Part shown: piece after piece, positions 17,300-25,610 of the stretch | Layout of the letters: every line of letters begins with the position of its first letter | How positions within the stretch are numbered: the stretch's first letter is position 1 | Source of the DNA: a virus | Virus record (IMG/VR): IMGVR_UViG_3300032360_000003 | Location: 1 to 64,000 of that record | DNA length: 64,000 nt | Reading direction: 5' to 3' (one strand) | The notes under the pieces: model-generated | The model's database searches: none | The model's input: only the letters and a program-made list of their open reading frames with translations | Told to the model about the DNA's origin: nothing | Position numbers and translations under genes: made by a program

Positions 17300-18166
17300 A
17301 TGGTTACGCAAAAAGAATTTTTGAACAAGTTTGAGAATTTGACTAGTAATTCACATACACAAATAAAATTTTCCCGCGAATCCAACCTTGATCTGTTCCT
17401 AGAGGGGAAAGGTGGTATTGGTGAATATTTGGGTTATTTGGTTAGTGGCAAAAAAGGTACTGGTTCTGCTGGTAGTGGTTTTGACTTATCTGATGGTGTG
17501 AGTGCCGATGAAGTAAAATTGGCGTGTTTGGTGCAATCGTCAAAGTGTAAAGATTGTGGTACTAAAGTTTTATTTTGGTATGATGAGTGTAACCATTGTG
17601 GATCAACTGATTTGAAACGATTGAGGGATTCTCGGTGGGGCATTGATGCAGCTGCTGGTGTTAAGTACAAGGATGAATTGGATAATTATATCCTACAGGT
17701 TATTAAACCTAAAGAGTATGATGCCACATGCAGAACTTTCATCTATGAGTATTATGTTGTTGATAGCAAAGATCCTTATTTTGTTGAGTACCTAGTCAAT
17801 CAGTACAATGACGGAAAAAAGAGCAACTGTAATTATTTACCTTATTCATATGATTTTTATTTGAGCAGTCCTGTTAAGTTGATCGAGGTTGAATTTACGG
17901 TTGATGAAAATGGAAATCAGTATCAGGTTAATTATTGGAACTTAGAAAACAGTGAAGTGTGTGATGTTCCATTGAGTGTCTTGCGTAAAAGTGAATTGAT
18001 TACACTGTTAGGTGCTGAAGGAATTGATTACAAAAATAATTGGAATCTAACGAAAATTAAAACTGTTGTTGAAACTGAGTTTAGTGGAAACCCCAAAGAT
18101 CATTTGATTTCACGCAATAAGTCTCATGGTAAAGATAGAGGTATCACAAATCGAAAACTTATATGA
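17300..18166 (+). CDS. Type II restriction endonuclease, MamI-like
   Basis: 288 residues from ATG 17300, which has GGAG 5 bases upstream; a TTG at 17252 is less likely. The layout recalls the MamI restriction-enzyme family as I remember it: GKKGTGSAGSGFDLSDG (about 50-66), a zinc ribbon C83-x2-C86 ... C97-x2-C100 followed by GSTDLKRLRDSRW, and later YLPYSYDFYL. Asp62 with Glu71-Val-Lys73 is a plausible PD-(D/E)xK catalytic set. It overlaps the methyltransferase by 41 bases, as expected for a restriction-modification pair. Recognition sequence and activity are unknown. Confidence 0.75.
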   Translation: MVTQKEFLNKFENLTSNSHTQIKFSRESNLDLFLEGKGGIGEYLGYLVSGKKGTGSAGSGFDLSDGVSADEVKLACLVQSSKCKDCGTKVLFWYDECNHCGSTDLKRLRDSRWGIDAAAGVKYKDELDNYILQVIKPKEYDATCRTFIYEYYVVDSKDPYFVEYLVNQYNDGKKSNCNYLPYSYDFYLSSPVKLIEVEFTVDENGNQYQVNYWNLENSEVCDVPLSVLRKSELITLLGAEGIDYKNNWNLTKIKTVVETEFSGNPKDHLISRNKSHGKDRGITNRKLI

Positions 18167-19064
18167 AAACAAAATAGTTAATACTGATTGTATTACTTTT
18201 CTGCAATCGTTACCTAGTGAATCAATTGATTGTATTATTACTGATCCACCATATATGGGTGTTGTTGGTGAAAAATGGGATAATCAGTGGAAAACAGTTG
18301 ACGATTACATTTTTTGGTGTGGAGAATGGATCGTAGAATCTAAACGAGTTCTGAAAAAAAGTGGTTCTTTATATGTGTTTGGTTGGTCTTATCAGTTGGG
18401 AAAATTGATTGGAACTTTTGAGAATAATGGTTTTTCGTTTAGACAAGATATTGTTATCTGGAAGGGGTTAAAGAGTATTTCGGGTAGAGCATCAGATAAA
18501 TTGAAGATGTTTCCTACGGCAACTGAACACTTACATTTTTATCATGTAGATAGTAAAGACTATATTAGAGATCTTTTACAGGAACGAAAAAAAGCTTTGG
18601 GTTTACATGCAAAAGAGATCAATGAATATCTTGATAAGGCATCTAATGGTGGTGGTACATGGAGTACTATTGCTGGGCTGAAACAGAAAAACAGAACAGA
18701 ACCAACAAAAAGAGATTGGGAGATGTTGGATAAATTGTTTGGAAGTTTGCCGAAATACGAAGATGTGGTTTATACATTTAACTCATCGATGGGTTTGACT
18801 GATGTTTTTGATGATATAGATTTTTATGGTGCTAAAAAAATTCATCCAACTGAAAAACCTTTGAAGTTGATGGAACGTATTGTAAAATGTGGAAGTAATG
18901 TTGGTGATTTGGTATTGGATATTTTCAGTGGAAGTGGTAGTACTGCAATTGCATCAATAAATTGTGATCGTAGGTATTTGGGTTGTGAATTGGATTCGGA
19001 GTACTACGAAAAATCAATCAACAGAATAAAATTACATAATAGATTGGAAGATTTTTTTGAATGA
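18126..19064 (+). CDS. DNA amino-methyltransferase (N6-adenine or N4-cytosine)
   Basis: 312 residues. Catalytic motif IV is TDPPYMG (DPPY 40-43) and the AdoMet-binding motif I DIFSGSGSTAIA lies near the C-terminus (265-276), the class-beta order. HPTEKPLKLMERIV precedes motif I as is usual. DPPY favours adenine-N6. It overlaps the endonuclease gene and is probably its cognate protective enzyme. The ATG at 18126 has only a weak ribosome site (AATAAG), so translation may depend on coupling. Confidence 0.9.
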   Translation: MVKIEVSQIENLYENKIVNTDCITFLQSLPSESIDCIITDPPYMGVVGEKWDNQWKTVDDYIFWCGEWIVESKRVLKKSGSLYVFGWSYQLGKLIGTFENNGFSFRQDIVIWKGLKSISGRASDKLKMFPTATEHLHFYHVDSKDYIRDLLQERKKALGLHAKEINEYLDKASNGGGTWSTIAGLKQKNRTEPTKRDWEMLDKLFGSLPKYEDVVYTFNSSMGLTDVFDDIDFYGAKKIHPTEKPLKLMERIVKCGSNVGDLVLDIFSGSGSTAIASINCDRRYLGCELDSEYYEKSINRIKLHNRLEDFFE

Positions 19065-19083
19065 ATTTGAAATTAAAAAGGCC

Positions 19084-19112
19084 TTGACAAATGACTAAAA
19101 ATATGGTATAAT
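19084..19112 (+). promoter_or_regulatory. Consensus sigma-70 promoter for the cytosine-modification operon
   Basis: TTGACA (19084-19089), 17-base spacer, TATAAT (19107-19112), extended -10 TGG. The expected start, about 7 bases past the -10, falls at or just before the ATG at 19120, so the first gene would be read from a leaderless mRNA. Confidence 0.9.
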
Positions 19113-19119
19113 GGTGACT

Positions 19120-20475
19120 ATGTATAAAGATTACAGTTTAGATGATGTTAGAAAATCTGCAGAGCAGAAACTTTTCACAGTGGTATCAACCTTTTCTGGA
19201 GGCGGTGGAAGTTCCACAGGCTACAAGATGGCCGGCGGTGATGTGAAGTGTGTAGTCGAATTTCAAAAAATAGGAATACAAACGTATCTTGCAAATTATC
19301 CAAATACAAAGTTTTTCTGTAAGGATATCAGAAAGGTTACTGGTGAGCAGATATTGAAGCGTATTAAAATGAAACCAGGCGAATTGGATATTTTTGATGG
19401 TTCGCCTCCCTGCCCTCCATTTTCTATGTCTGGTTCCAAACGTGCAGGATGGAATAAGACCAAAAAAGTATATGGATTCCAGCAGAGCAATATTGAAGAT
19501 TTATCTTTTGATGTTGCCCGTCTGGTTGGTGAAGTCAAGCCCAAAGTTTTTATTTGTGAAAATGTAAAGGGTATGACTATGAAGTATGCACATGACCATT
19601 TCCAGACCATAATGGATGCATTTTCTGAGCATAATTATGAAGTGGGTTGGCGTGTTCTAAATTCAAAAAACTATGGAGTTCCGCAAGGTCGCGAGCGTGT
19701 TTTTGTGATTGGTATTAGGGATGATGTATATAAAGCTATAACTGGTAATAACTTAACTCCTAGATATGGTAGAATCGATTTATATGATGAAGAAAAGTTG
19801 AGTATTGATAATACTACTTTGGAAGGTATATGGCCGGAGGAAAATGAGGTTGTTCCTACTTTGAGAGATTCTATTGAGGTTTTGAAAGAAGATGAAGAAA
19901 ATATAAAAGAGCATGAAGAAATAATGCCACAAGTCAAAGCTAAAAAGGTATGGAAGTATTTTAGTAAAATGCCATTAGATATAGATTTAAAAACTGGTTT
20001 TGCTGAATTGGCTAGAACTTATTATGATGAAAGGGAAAAAGAATGGGAAGAATTGAGTAAGACAGATCCATATATTATACCAAAATTCTGTTGGAAGCAT
20101 AAAGAAACTGGTGATTATGTTTATGAAGATCCAAAAGATAGTGAGAATTGGAAAAATCTTTCTTATGTGAAATATTCAGGCTTTCAAGTTCGTAGAGTAT
20201 CTTGGGATAAACCATCTCATACATTAACTGAGCGTGGGTTACAGGTAGGTACTATGGCTCATTTACATCCAGATGAGCATAGAGGATTTACTGCAATTGA
20301 AGCCAAAAAAATTATGTCACTACCATCTGATTATATTTTAACTGGTGATCTAAATGAGCGTCTAGCTAGGGTTGGTTTGATGGTTGCACCTAAGCAGATG
20401 GAACATTTATCAAAAAGTATTTATGAAAAAGTATTACTACCATATAAGGAGGCGATTAATGCCAAAAGTATTTGA
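19120..20475 (+). CDS. C5-cytosine DNA methyltransferase
   Basis: 451 residues from ATG 19120; the ATG at 19111 overlaps the promoter -10 and cannot be transcribed from it. Motif I FSGGGGSSTG (25-34), motif IV GSPPCPPFS with catalytic Cys98, motif VI ENV (147-149), motif VIII QGRER (189-193) and motif X VGLMVAPKQMEHL near the end are intact. A variable target-recognition region lies at about 200-380, so the sequence specificity is not readable. It heads an operon with a TET-like dioxygenase and a DNA glucosyltransferase, implying that the 5mC it makes is a precursor. Confidence 0.94.
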   Translation: MYKDYSLDDVRKSAEQKLFTVVSTFSGGGGSSTGYKMAGGDVKCVVEFQKIGIQTYLANYPNTKFFCKDIRKVTGEQILKRIKMKPGELDIFDGSPPCPPFSMSGSKRAGWNKTKKVYGFQQSNIEDLSFDVARLVGEVKPKVFICENVKGMTMKYAHDHFQTIMDAFSEHNYEVGWRVLNSKNYGVPQGRERVFVIGIRDDVYKAITGNNLTPRYGRIDLYDEEKLSIDNTTLEGIWPEENEVVPTLRDSIEVLKEDEENIKEHEEIMPQVKAKKVWKYFSKMPLDIDLKTGFAELARTYYDEREKEWEELSKTDPYIIPKFCWKHKETGDYVYEDPKDSENWKNLSYVKYSGFQVRRVSWDKPSHTLTERGLQVGTMAHLHPDEHRGFTAIEAKKIMSLPSDYILTGDLNERLARVGLMVAPKQMEHLSKSIYEKVLLPYKEAINAKSI

Positions 20476-21433
20476 ATTTCCTGAGTTGATGTCGTTTGAA
20501 GAATCTAAAAAGTTACTTGGAGAATGGCCATTGCCAATGCATATTGAACATTGGTTAAATCCAGAAGAAGATACAATTGTATATAAGAAAACTGGTTCTT
20601 TGGGAGATCCACCTATTATGGGTGCAATCAAGAAAGGAGTATTTACAGGTCAGGATTATGATGAAATTAAAGGGTGTTTACTTTCCATAGATGAAACTAC
20701 AACTATGAGGGCCAATTGTGCAGGGCCTATCAATGTAGAAGAATTAGAAAAGCAAGGTTTGAATATTAGTTTGAGAACCAAAAATTCATACAAGATTATC
20801 GATGCTAAGGGTAATGAAAGTATGATTGCACAGGGAAATCCTATACATTCTGTGATGATGGGTTGTAAGCGTGGTAGGTTTACTGGAAAAATAGATAAAA
20901 GTGGCTGGTCGAAGACTAATCCAGAGAAGAACGAAATCCTTAGTAGAATTCCTGCAATCAATAATATTGGGTATAAGGAATTAGCACCAGCATATTTTGA
21001 AGGACAAAGGAATTTTGCTGAAACTTACGTTGAAGAAAAGTACAGGATTGCAGGTGGAATCTACACTACCTTGTCTGCAAATAAGTATACTGTTGGTGGA
21101 TCAAATCGAATGTCATACCACATAGATTCTGGTGATTTGCCAGAAGGATTGACAACCATAGCAAATTTCCATGAGGGAGATGTTGGAGGGTGTTATTTTG
21201 TATTACCTCGTTATGGCGTTGCAATTGCAAGAGGTGATGGTGATGTATTTCTTGGTGATAGTGGTGAGGTACATGGCATAATTGATATTGAGGGAGATGG
21301 TACTTCAATGAATTGCGTCTGCTACTGTGATACTAGATTGGCAACATTGGGAGAGCGTGGTAAGCCAGAAAAGTTGATTGGTAAGAATGCACCCAAAGAA
21401 GAAAGTAATAATTTAGAAGGATTTTTTGGATGA
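20459..21433 (+). CDS. TET/JBP-like 2-oxoglutarate Fe(II) dioxygenase, predicted 5mC hydroxylase
   Basis: 324 residues from ATG 20459, preceded by AAGGAGG at 6 bases; the more distal in-frame ATG at 20384 lies inside the methyltransferase gene. The double-stranded beta-helix core shows SYHIDSGD with Fe ligands His221 and Asp223, GGCYFVLPRYGVAI (243-256), GDVFLGD and the distal ligand His272 in GEVHG. This matches the TET/JBP pattern known from phage 5mC dioxygenases. The Arg that normally binds 2-oxoglutarate, six residues before the final strand Tyr, appears to be Ser (about 283). The methyltransferase and glucosyltransferase neighbours support 5mC-to-5hmC oxidation. Confidence 0.8.
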   Translation: MPKVFEFPELMSFEESKKLLGEWPLPMHIEHWLNPEEDTIVYKKTGSLGDPPIMGAIKKGVFTGQDYDEIKGCLLSIDETTTMRANCAGPINVEELEKQGLNISLRTKNSYKIIDAKGNESMIAQGNPIHSVMMGCKRGRFTGKIDKSGWSKTNPEKNEILSRIPAINNIGYKELAPAYFEGQRNFAETYVEEKYRIAGGIYTTLSANKYTVGGSNRMSYHIDSGDLPEGLTTIANFHEGDVGGCYFVLPRYGVAIARGDGDVFLGDSGEVHGIIDIEGDGTSMNCVCYCDTRLATLGERGKPEKLIGKNAPKEESNNLEGFFG

Positions 21434-22605
21434 AAATAGCACTTTTGATGGGTCGGGGTGTTGAAGGTTGCGGCGTCACCAGATATGTGGTAGAGCAATA
21501 TAATTACATGGTCAACAATGGTCATGATGTAAAAGTATTTTCTACAAAGGATAAGAACTGGGGTAGGAAGAAATCACATGAGCTCGTTGTTGAAGAAATC
21601 AAAAATGATGAATTATTGTCTCTGAAGCAAAGATTGGTTGATTATGATGTAGTGTTTATACATTCGGTGCCTAGTACTGGTCATAGTGATGAATGTCAAA
21701 ATAATTTCTTAGAATTGGTTAAGAGTATTGATTGCTTCAAGGTTTTTATACAGAATGATCATCTTAAAGCATCGATGATAAGAAACGCGTTTATGTGGGA
21801 AACTGTAGAAGAATGTGATTTAGTTTATGCGCATTCATTAGAAAGTTATTTTTCAGAAACTTTCAGTGTCAAGTATAACAATCCATTAGCTCAGTTGATG
21901 AATCCAACTGATATTGAACTAGTACAGTTCAATGGGCTGGGCATGGACTTTAAGCCGTTGGAAAAGTACAAGAAAAATTTTCATGAAAAGAAAAGGAGAT
22001 TTACATATATAGGACGATTTGCACGGTTTAAGCACCCTGAACGCGTAATTGATTTGCAAGAATATTTATCAAAGTATGCAATCATTACTGAACTGCGTGG
22101 AATTGAGAAGTCGATTGGAGCTAAATATCTTATATACGATAATCCTATAGTAGTTGAAGGTGAAAAATATAATAATCCAGATGATTTGTCTGTTGCACAT
22201 GTTTATGGGCCATATAAGAGGTCTGAAGTATTAGAGGAATTGAGCACATCAATGTTCGGGTGTAATTTCTTTGAATTGGAACCAGAATATTATGGCGGTC
22301 ATATGGAATATGCATCAATTGAGCCTATTGCTGTAGGAACTGTTCCAGTATTTTCTAAGCATTGGGGTGAGAATGTATTGCATCCAGAAATAGGAGAAAG
22401 GTTTATTGATATAGAAAAATCTGGAGTTTATATAGGCCCAGATAATTATGAAGAAAGTGCTGAGTTGATGTTTGAAATTTCAAATAGTGAAATTCTTTAT
22501 AATGAATATGTAGATACTTCTACTGAGGTATTTAGTATTTTTGATGAAAGATGTATTGAGAGAGTAGTTTTTAATGTTGAGGGTAAAATTAGCCTTGACA
22601 AATGA
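21430..22605 (+). CDS. agt: DNA alpha-glucosyltransferase homologue (T4 AGT-like)
   Basis: 391 residues (T4 AGT 400). The N-terminus MKIALLMGRGVEGCGVTRY closely follows T4 AGT MRICIFMARGLEGCGVTKF, followed by NGHDVKVFSTKDK and KKSH. Later matches are HSVPST, NDHLKASMIRN, FTYIGRFARFKH and GTVPVFSKHWGENV. T4 AGT transfers glucose from UDP-glucose to 5-hydroxymethylcytosine in DNA. ATGA overlap with the dioxygenase shows tight coupling. No dCMP hydroxymethylase or nucleotide-level hmC pathway is seen in the window, so its acceptor is presumably made in DNA by the two upstream enzymes. The stop lies inside the gp45 promoter. Confidence 0.88.
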   Translation: MKIALLMGRGVEGCGVTRYVVEQYNYMVNNGHDVKVFSTKDKNWGRKKSHELVVEEIKNDELLSLKQRLVDYDVVFIHSVPSTGHSDECQNNFLELVKSIDCFKVFIQNDHLKASMIRNAFMWETVEECDLVYAHSLESYFSETFSVKYNNPLAQLMNPTDIELVQFNGLGMDFKPLEKYKKNFHEKKRRFTYIGRFARFKHPERVIDLQEYLSKYAIITELRGIEKSIGAKYLIYDNPIVVEGEKYNNPDDLSVAHVYGPYKRSEVLEELSTSMFGCNFFELEPEYYGGHMEYASIEPIAVGTVPVFSKHWGENVLHPEIGERFIDIEKSGVYIGPDNYEESAELMFEISNSEILYNEYVDTSTEVFSIFDERCIERVVFNVEGKISLDK

Positions 22606-22623
22606 AGTTTTTTATGGTATAAT
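22595..22623 (+). promoter_or_regulatory. Consensus sigma-70 promoter for the clamp/clamp-loader operon
   Basis: TTGACA (22595-22600), 17-base spacer, TATAAT (22618-22623) with extended TGG. It overlaps the glucosyltransferase stop codon. The sequence through to TTTAAAAGTGAG before the ribosome site is nearly identical to that of the gp55 promoter. Confidence 0.92.
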
Positions 22624-22652
22624 ATAGTTATAATTTAAAAGTGAGGATATAA

Positions 22653-23324
22653 ATGAATCTTAGTAAGCAAACAGTGGATATACTTAAAAACTTTTCCACA
22701 ATCAATTCTTCTATCGCAGTTGATGCTGGAAGTGCACTACAAACAATGTCAGTAATGAAAAATATTTTGGTTAAATCAACAGTTGAGGAATATTTTGAAA
22801 CTGAATTTGCCATTTATGATTTGACTGAGTTTTTAAACCTAAGTACATCTGAAGCTTTTATTGGAGCTGATTTTGGCTTTAATGATAGTTATGTAGATAT
22901 TAGTAAAGATAGAGCTACTTCTAGGTATTACTATGCAGATCGTAGTAATATTGTCTCGCCAACAAAATCTATTACTATGCCAGATGCTGAAATTGAATTT
23001 CAATTAAAACAGGATGATTTGTCTACTATTAGGAATATGAGTTCAGTGTTGGCAAAGTCAGATATGGTTGTTAGAGGCGATGCGAATTCTATGATATTGT
23101 CTGTTTTGGATAAAAAAGATCCAACATCCAATGTGTTTAATTTAGAAGTTGGTGATGGAAATGGTGATGATTTTGAAATGTATTTTAAAGGAGAAAATCT
23201 TAAGCTACTTAGGGGGGATTATACTGTAAAAATTTCCAGTAAGGCTATTAGTCAATTTACACATAATGATATTGATTTGACTTATTGGATTGCACTTGAA
23301 CCAGATTCTAACTATGGTGGATAG
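22653..23324 (+). CDS. gp45: DNA polymerase sliding clamp
   Basis: 223 residues (T4 gp45 228). It has the PCNA-like two-domain pattern and the DAGSALQTMSVMKNI region, and sits directly before gp44 and gp62. The trimeric ring tethers gp43 to DNA and, in T4, also activates late transcription together with gp55. A GAGGAT ribosome site precedes ATG 22653. Confidence 0.92.
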   Translation: MNLSKQTVDILKNFSTINSSIAVDAGSALQTMSVMKNILVKSTVEEYFETEFAIYDLTEFLNLSTSEAFIGADFGFNDSYVDISKDRATSRYYYADRSNIVSPTKSITMPDAEIEFQLKQDDLSTIRNMSSVLAKSDMVVRGDANSMILSVLDKKDPTSNVFNLEVGDGNGDDFEMYFKGENLKLLRGDYTVKISSKAISQFTHNDIDLTYWIALEPDSNYGG

Positions 23325-23332
23325 GATATAAT

Positions 23333-24271
23333 ATGCGTGAAGAATTTCTTTGGGTCGAGAAGTATCGGCCTAAGAGTATTGAAGAATGTATACTCCAAGA
23401 GGGTTTGAAAAAAACCTTCTTGGAGTTTGTTGAGAATAGAGAAATTCCTAATTTGTTATTGTGTGGTACAGCAGGAGTTGGTAAAACAACTGTTGCAAGA
23501 GCTCTTTGTGAGCAGATGAATGTAGATTATATTATGATCAACGGCTCAGAAGAATCTGGAATAGATATTCTTAGGAATAAAATCAAGTCATTTGCAAGTA
23601 CAGTTTCAATGAGTGGTGGAAGAAAGGTGGTATTATTAGATGAAGCAGATTATCTCAATCCGCAATCAACTCAGCCAGCTCTACGAGGATTTATCGAAGA
23701 ATTTAGTGGGAATTGTGGTTTTATTTTCACTTGTAATTTTGCCAATAGGCTTATTCCTCCTATTCATTCGCGTACGAGCGTTATTGACTTCAAGACAAAA
23801 AAAGTCGAGTTACCAAAACTTGCTAGCCAGTTTCTTGTCAGGGTAAAAAACATACTGGCCAATGAGAATATAAATTATGATGAAAAAGTAGTTGCAGAAC
23901 TCATTATGAAGCATATTCCTGATTGGCGTAGGGTATTAAATGAACTCCAGAGATATAGTGCAAGTGGAACTATCGATGTAGGAATATTAACTGATTTTTC
24001 GCATGTAAATATTGAAATATTATGTAAATATTTGAAAGATAAAGATTTTGGGAGTATAAGAAAATGGACTGTTGATAATTTAGATAATGATCCGCATCTA
24101 CTTTATCGAAAGATTTATGATGTTTTGATAACTAAATTGGTGCCTAGTTCAGTACCTAATGCAGTTTTGATTATTGCAGATTATGTATACAAAGCAGCAT
24201 TTGTGGTAGATCAAGAAATTAATATGATAGCATGTTTGACTGAGTTGATGGGTAGGTGTGAGTTTTCGTAA
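23333..24271 (+). CDS. gp44: Clamp-loader ATPase subunit
   Basis: 312 residues (T4 gp44 319). AAA+ motifs: Walker A GTAGVGKTT (about 44-52), Walker B VVLLDEADYL (about 102), and an N-terminal LWVEKYRPKSIEECIL typical of RFC-type loaders. With gp62 it opens and loads the gp45 ring. TAATG overlaps the next start. Confidence 0.96.
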   Translation: MREEFLWVEKYRPKSIEECILQEGLKKTFLEFVENREIPNLLLCGTAGVGKTTVARALCEQMNVDYIMINGSEESGIDILRNKIKSFASTVSMSGGRKVVLLDEADYLNPQSTQPALRGFIEEFSGNCGFIFTCNFANRLIPPIHSRTSVIDFKTKKVELPKLASQFLVRVKNILANENINYDEKVVAELIMKHIPDWRRVLNELQRYSASGTIDVGILTDFSHVNIEILCKYLKDKDFGSIRKWTVDNLDNDPHLLYRKIYDVLITKLVPSSVPNAVLIIADYVYKAAFVVDQEINMIACLTELMGRCEFS

Positions 24272-24699
24272 TGGAAATATTTGATTATTTGAATGATATT
24301 ACTTATAAAAAAGAAAATATAATGGCCGATGGTGATGAACAAATAGAAAATGGTTATGAATCTTACCGTATAAATAAGTTTCTTTCGCAACATATCAATT
24401 GTATACTTTTTGTAAATGAAATGAATTATCATTCACATTTAGATAATAAGCTCCAGTTTGATTATTTTATAAATAGTATTAGGAAGAAGTTCCGCAAGTC
24501 AGAGAAATGGCTTAAGCCTGAAGATTTTAAAGCGATTGGTTTGGTAAAGGAATATTATGACTATAGTACTCCAAAAGCTAAAGAAGCTTTAAAGATTTTG
24601 GGTGATGGAGATATTGAATATATAAGAAAGAAACTTTTTAAAGGTGGTACTAGTCATGGTGGAAACGATGATAGAAGTGGAGCTAGACCAGCCAGATGA
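24271..24699 (+). CDS. gp62: Clamp-loader small subunit
   Basis: 142 residues, shorter than T4 gp62 (187). Identification rests on its invariant place between gp44 and regA, and on the segment LSQHINCILFVNEMN resembling gp62 proteins of marine relatives. It overlaps regA by 32 bases, favouring translational coupling. Confidence 0.82.
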   Translation: MEIFDYLNDITYKKENIMADGDEQIENGYESYRINKFLSQHINCILFVNEMNYHSHLDNKLQFDYFINSIRKKFRKSEKWLKPEDFKAIGLVKEYYDYSTPKAKEALKILGDGDIEYIRKKLFKGGTSHGGNDDRSGARPAR

Positions 24700-25039
24700 T
24701 TTTTTGAAAGTCAGAGAAACACTTAGTAGGATAGGAATTGCATCTAGGAAAGAAAGTACTCTGTATCAGTCTTGTCACATATTACATAAGCAAGGGAAAT
24801 ATTACATTGTACATTTTAAAGAATTGTTTGCATTAGATGGTAAACCTACTAATTTTTCAGAAAATGATGAGGCACGTAGAAATAGTATAACGAATTTATT
24901 AGATGAATGGGGCTTAATAAAAATAGTGAATGGTGATACAAAAACAAATGTAGCTCCATTGAGTCAAATCAAAATCCTTACATATGAAGAAAAAGATGGA
25001 TGGAATTTGGTGACTAAATATAATATAGGGAAGAAATAA
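24668..25039 (+). CDS. regA: Translational repressor RegA
   Basis: 123 residues. The start at ATG 24668 gives MIEVELDQPDDFLKVRETL, aligned with T4 RegA MIEITLKKPEDFLKVKETL; LYQSCHILHKQGKYYIVHFKE is almost identical to T4. RegA binds mRNAs near start codons of early genes, including clamp-loader and its own message. An upstream in-frame ATG at 24644 lies in gp62 and is not needed. Confidence 0.96.
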   Translation: MIEVELDQPDDFLKVRETLSRIGIASRKESTLYQSCHILHKQGKYYIVHFKELFALDGKPTNFSENDEARRNSITNLLDEWGLIKIVNGDTKTNVAPLSQIKILTYEEKDGWNLVTKYNIGKK

Positions 25040-25052
25040 TTCTCCCATATAG

Positions 25053-25084
25053 AATGGCGGGTCAATTGACAGCCATTAATTTTT
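25053..25084 (+). terminator. Probable terminator after regA
   Basis: AATGGC (25053-25058) pairs with GCCATT (25072-25077), with an inner GTC-AATT-GAC hairpin, followed by AATTTTT. The stem has a small mismatch, so it is weaker than the others. Confidence 0.55.
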
Positions 25085-25114
25085 AATCTCGCTTAAATAT
25101 AAGGAGATAATGTG

Positions 25115-25588
25115 ATGACAACATTACTTACAGATATACGCAGATTCGATCCTTTTTTTGTTGGGTTCGATCAACTTTTTGACCGTCTGGCTTCTTTTGA
25201 CGCAAAAGAAACCCTCCGTCCAACTACTTATCCACCATACAATATAGTCAAAAAAGACGAGTACAAGTATGAGATCGAGCTCGCTGTGGCTGGGATTAGT
25301 GCTAAGGATATTAATATCGAGCATAATCCAGAAACAAGTGTCTTGACAGTGGAAGGTTCAAAAGGTGGCACGGGAGACAATTACCTCCATAAAGGTATAG
25401 CCGAAAGAAACTTTGTCAGGACTTGGACATTAGCTGAGAATGTAGAAGTGACAGGTGCTGATTTAAATGACGGTCTACTCAAAGTCGAATTAGAAAGAAT
25501 TGTTCCAGAAGAAAAAAGACCAAAAACTATAAAAATTGGAACAAAAAAGGTTTCTAAATCAGAAAAACAGTTACTAACTGAGGAATAA
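25115..25588 (+). CDS. Small heat-shock protein (Hsp20/IbpA-like)
   Basis: 157 residues from ATG 25115; GTG at 25112 is the alternative, and AAGGAG lies upstream. The alpha-crystallin domain spans about 35-135: YPPYNIVKKDEYKYEIELAVAG, VLTVEGSK, FVRTWTLAENVEV and LNDGLLKVEL. These ATP-independent chaperones are common in marine T4-like phages, between regA and gp43. It is flanked on both sides by terminator-like hairpins, suggesting its own expression level. Codon use is less AT-biased than neighbours. Confidence 0.93.
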   Translation: MTTLLTDIRRFDPFFVGFDQLFDRLASFDAKETLRPTTYPPYNIVKKDEYKYEIELAVAGISAKDINIEHNPETSVLTVEGSKGGTGDNYLHKGIAERNFVRTWTLAENVEVTGADLNDGLLKVELERIVPEEKRPKTIKIGTKKVSKSEKQLLTEE

Positions 25589-25610
25589 ACCCAATTCGAC
25601 TTTGGCAATC

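Noticed and set aside
24465-24480. TATAAATA inside gp62, and other copies within genes.
   Set aside because: In an AT-rich genome the octamer occurs by chance inside coding sequence; only intergenic or gene-end copies upstream of starts were kept.
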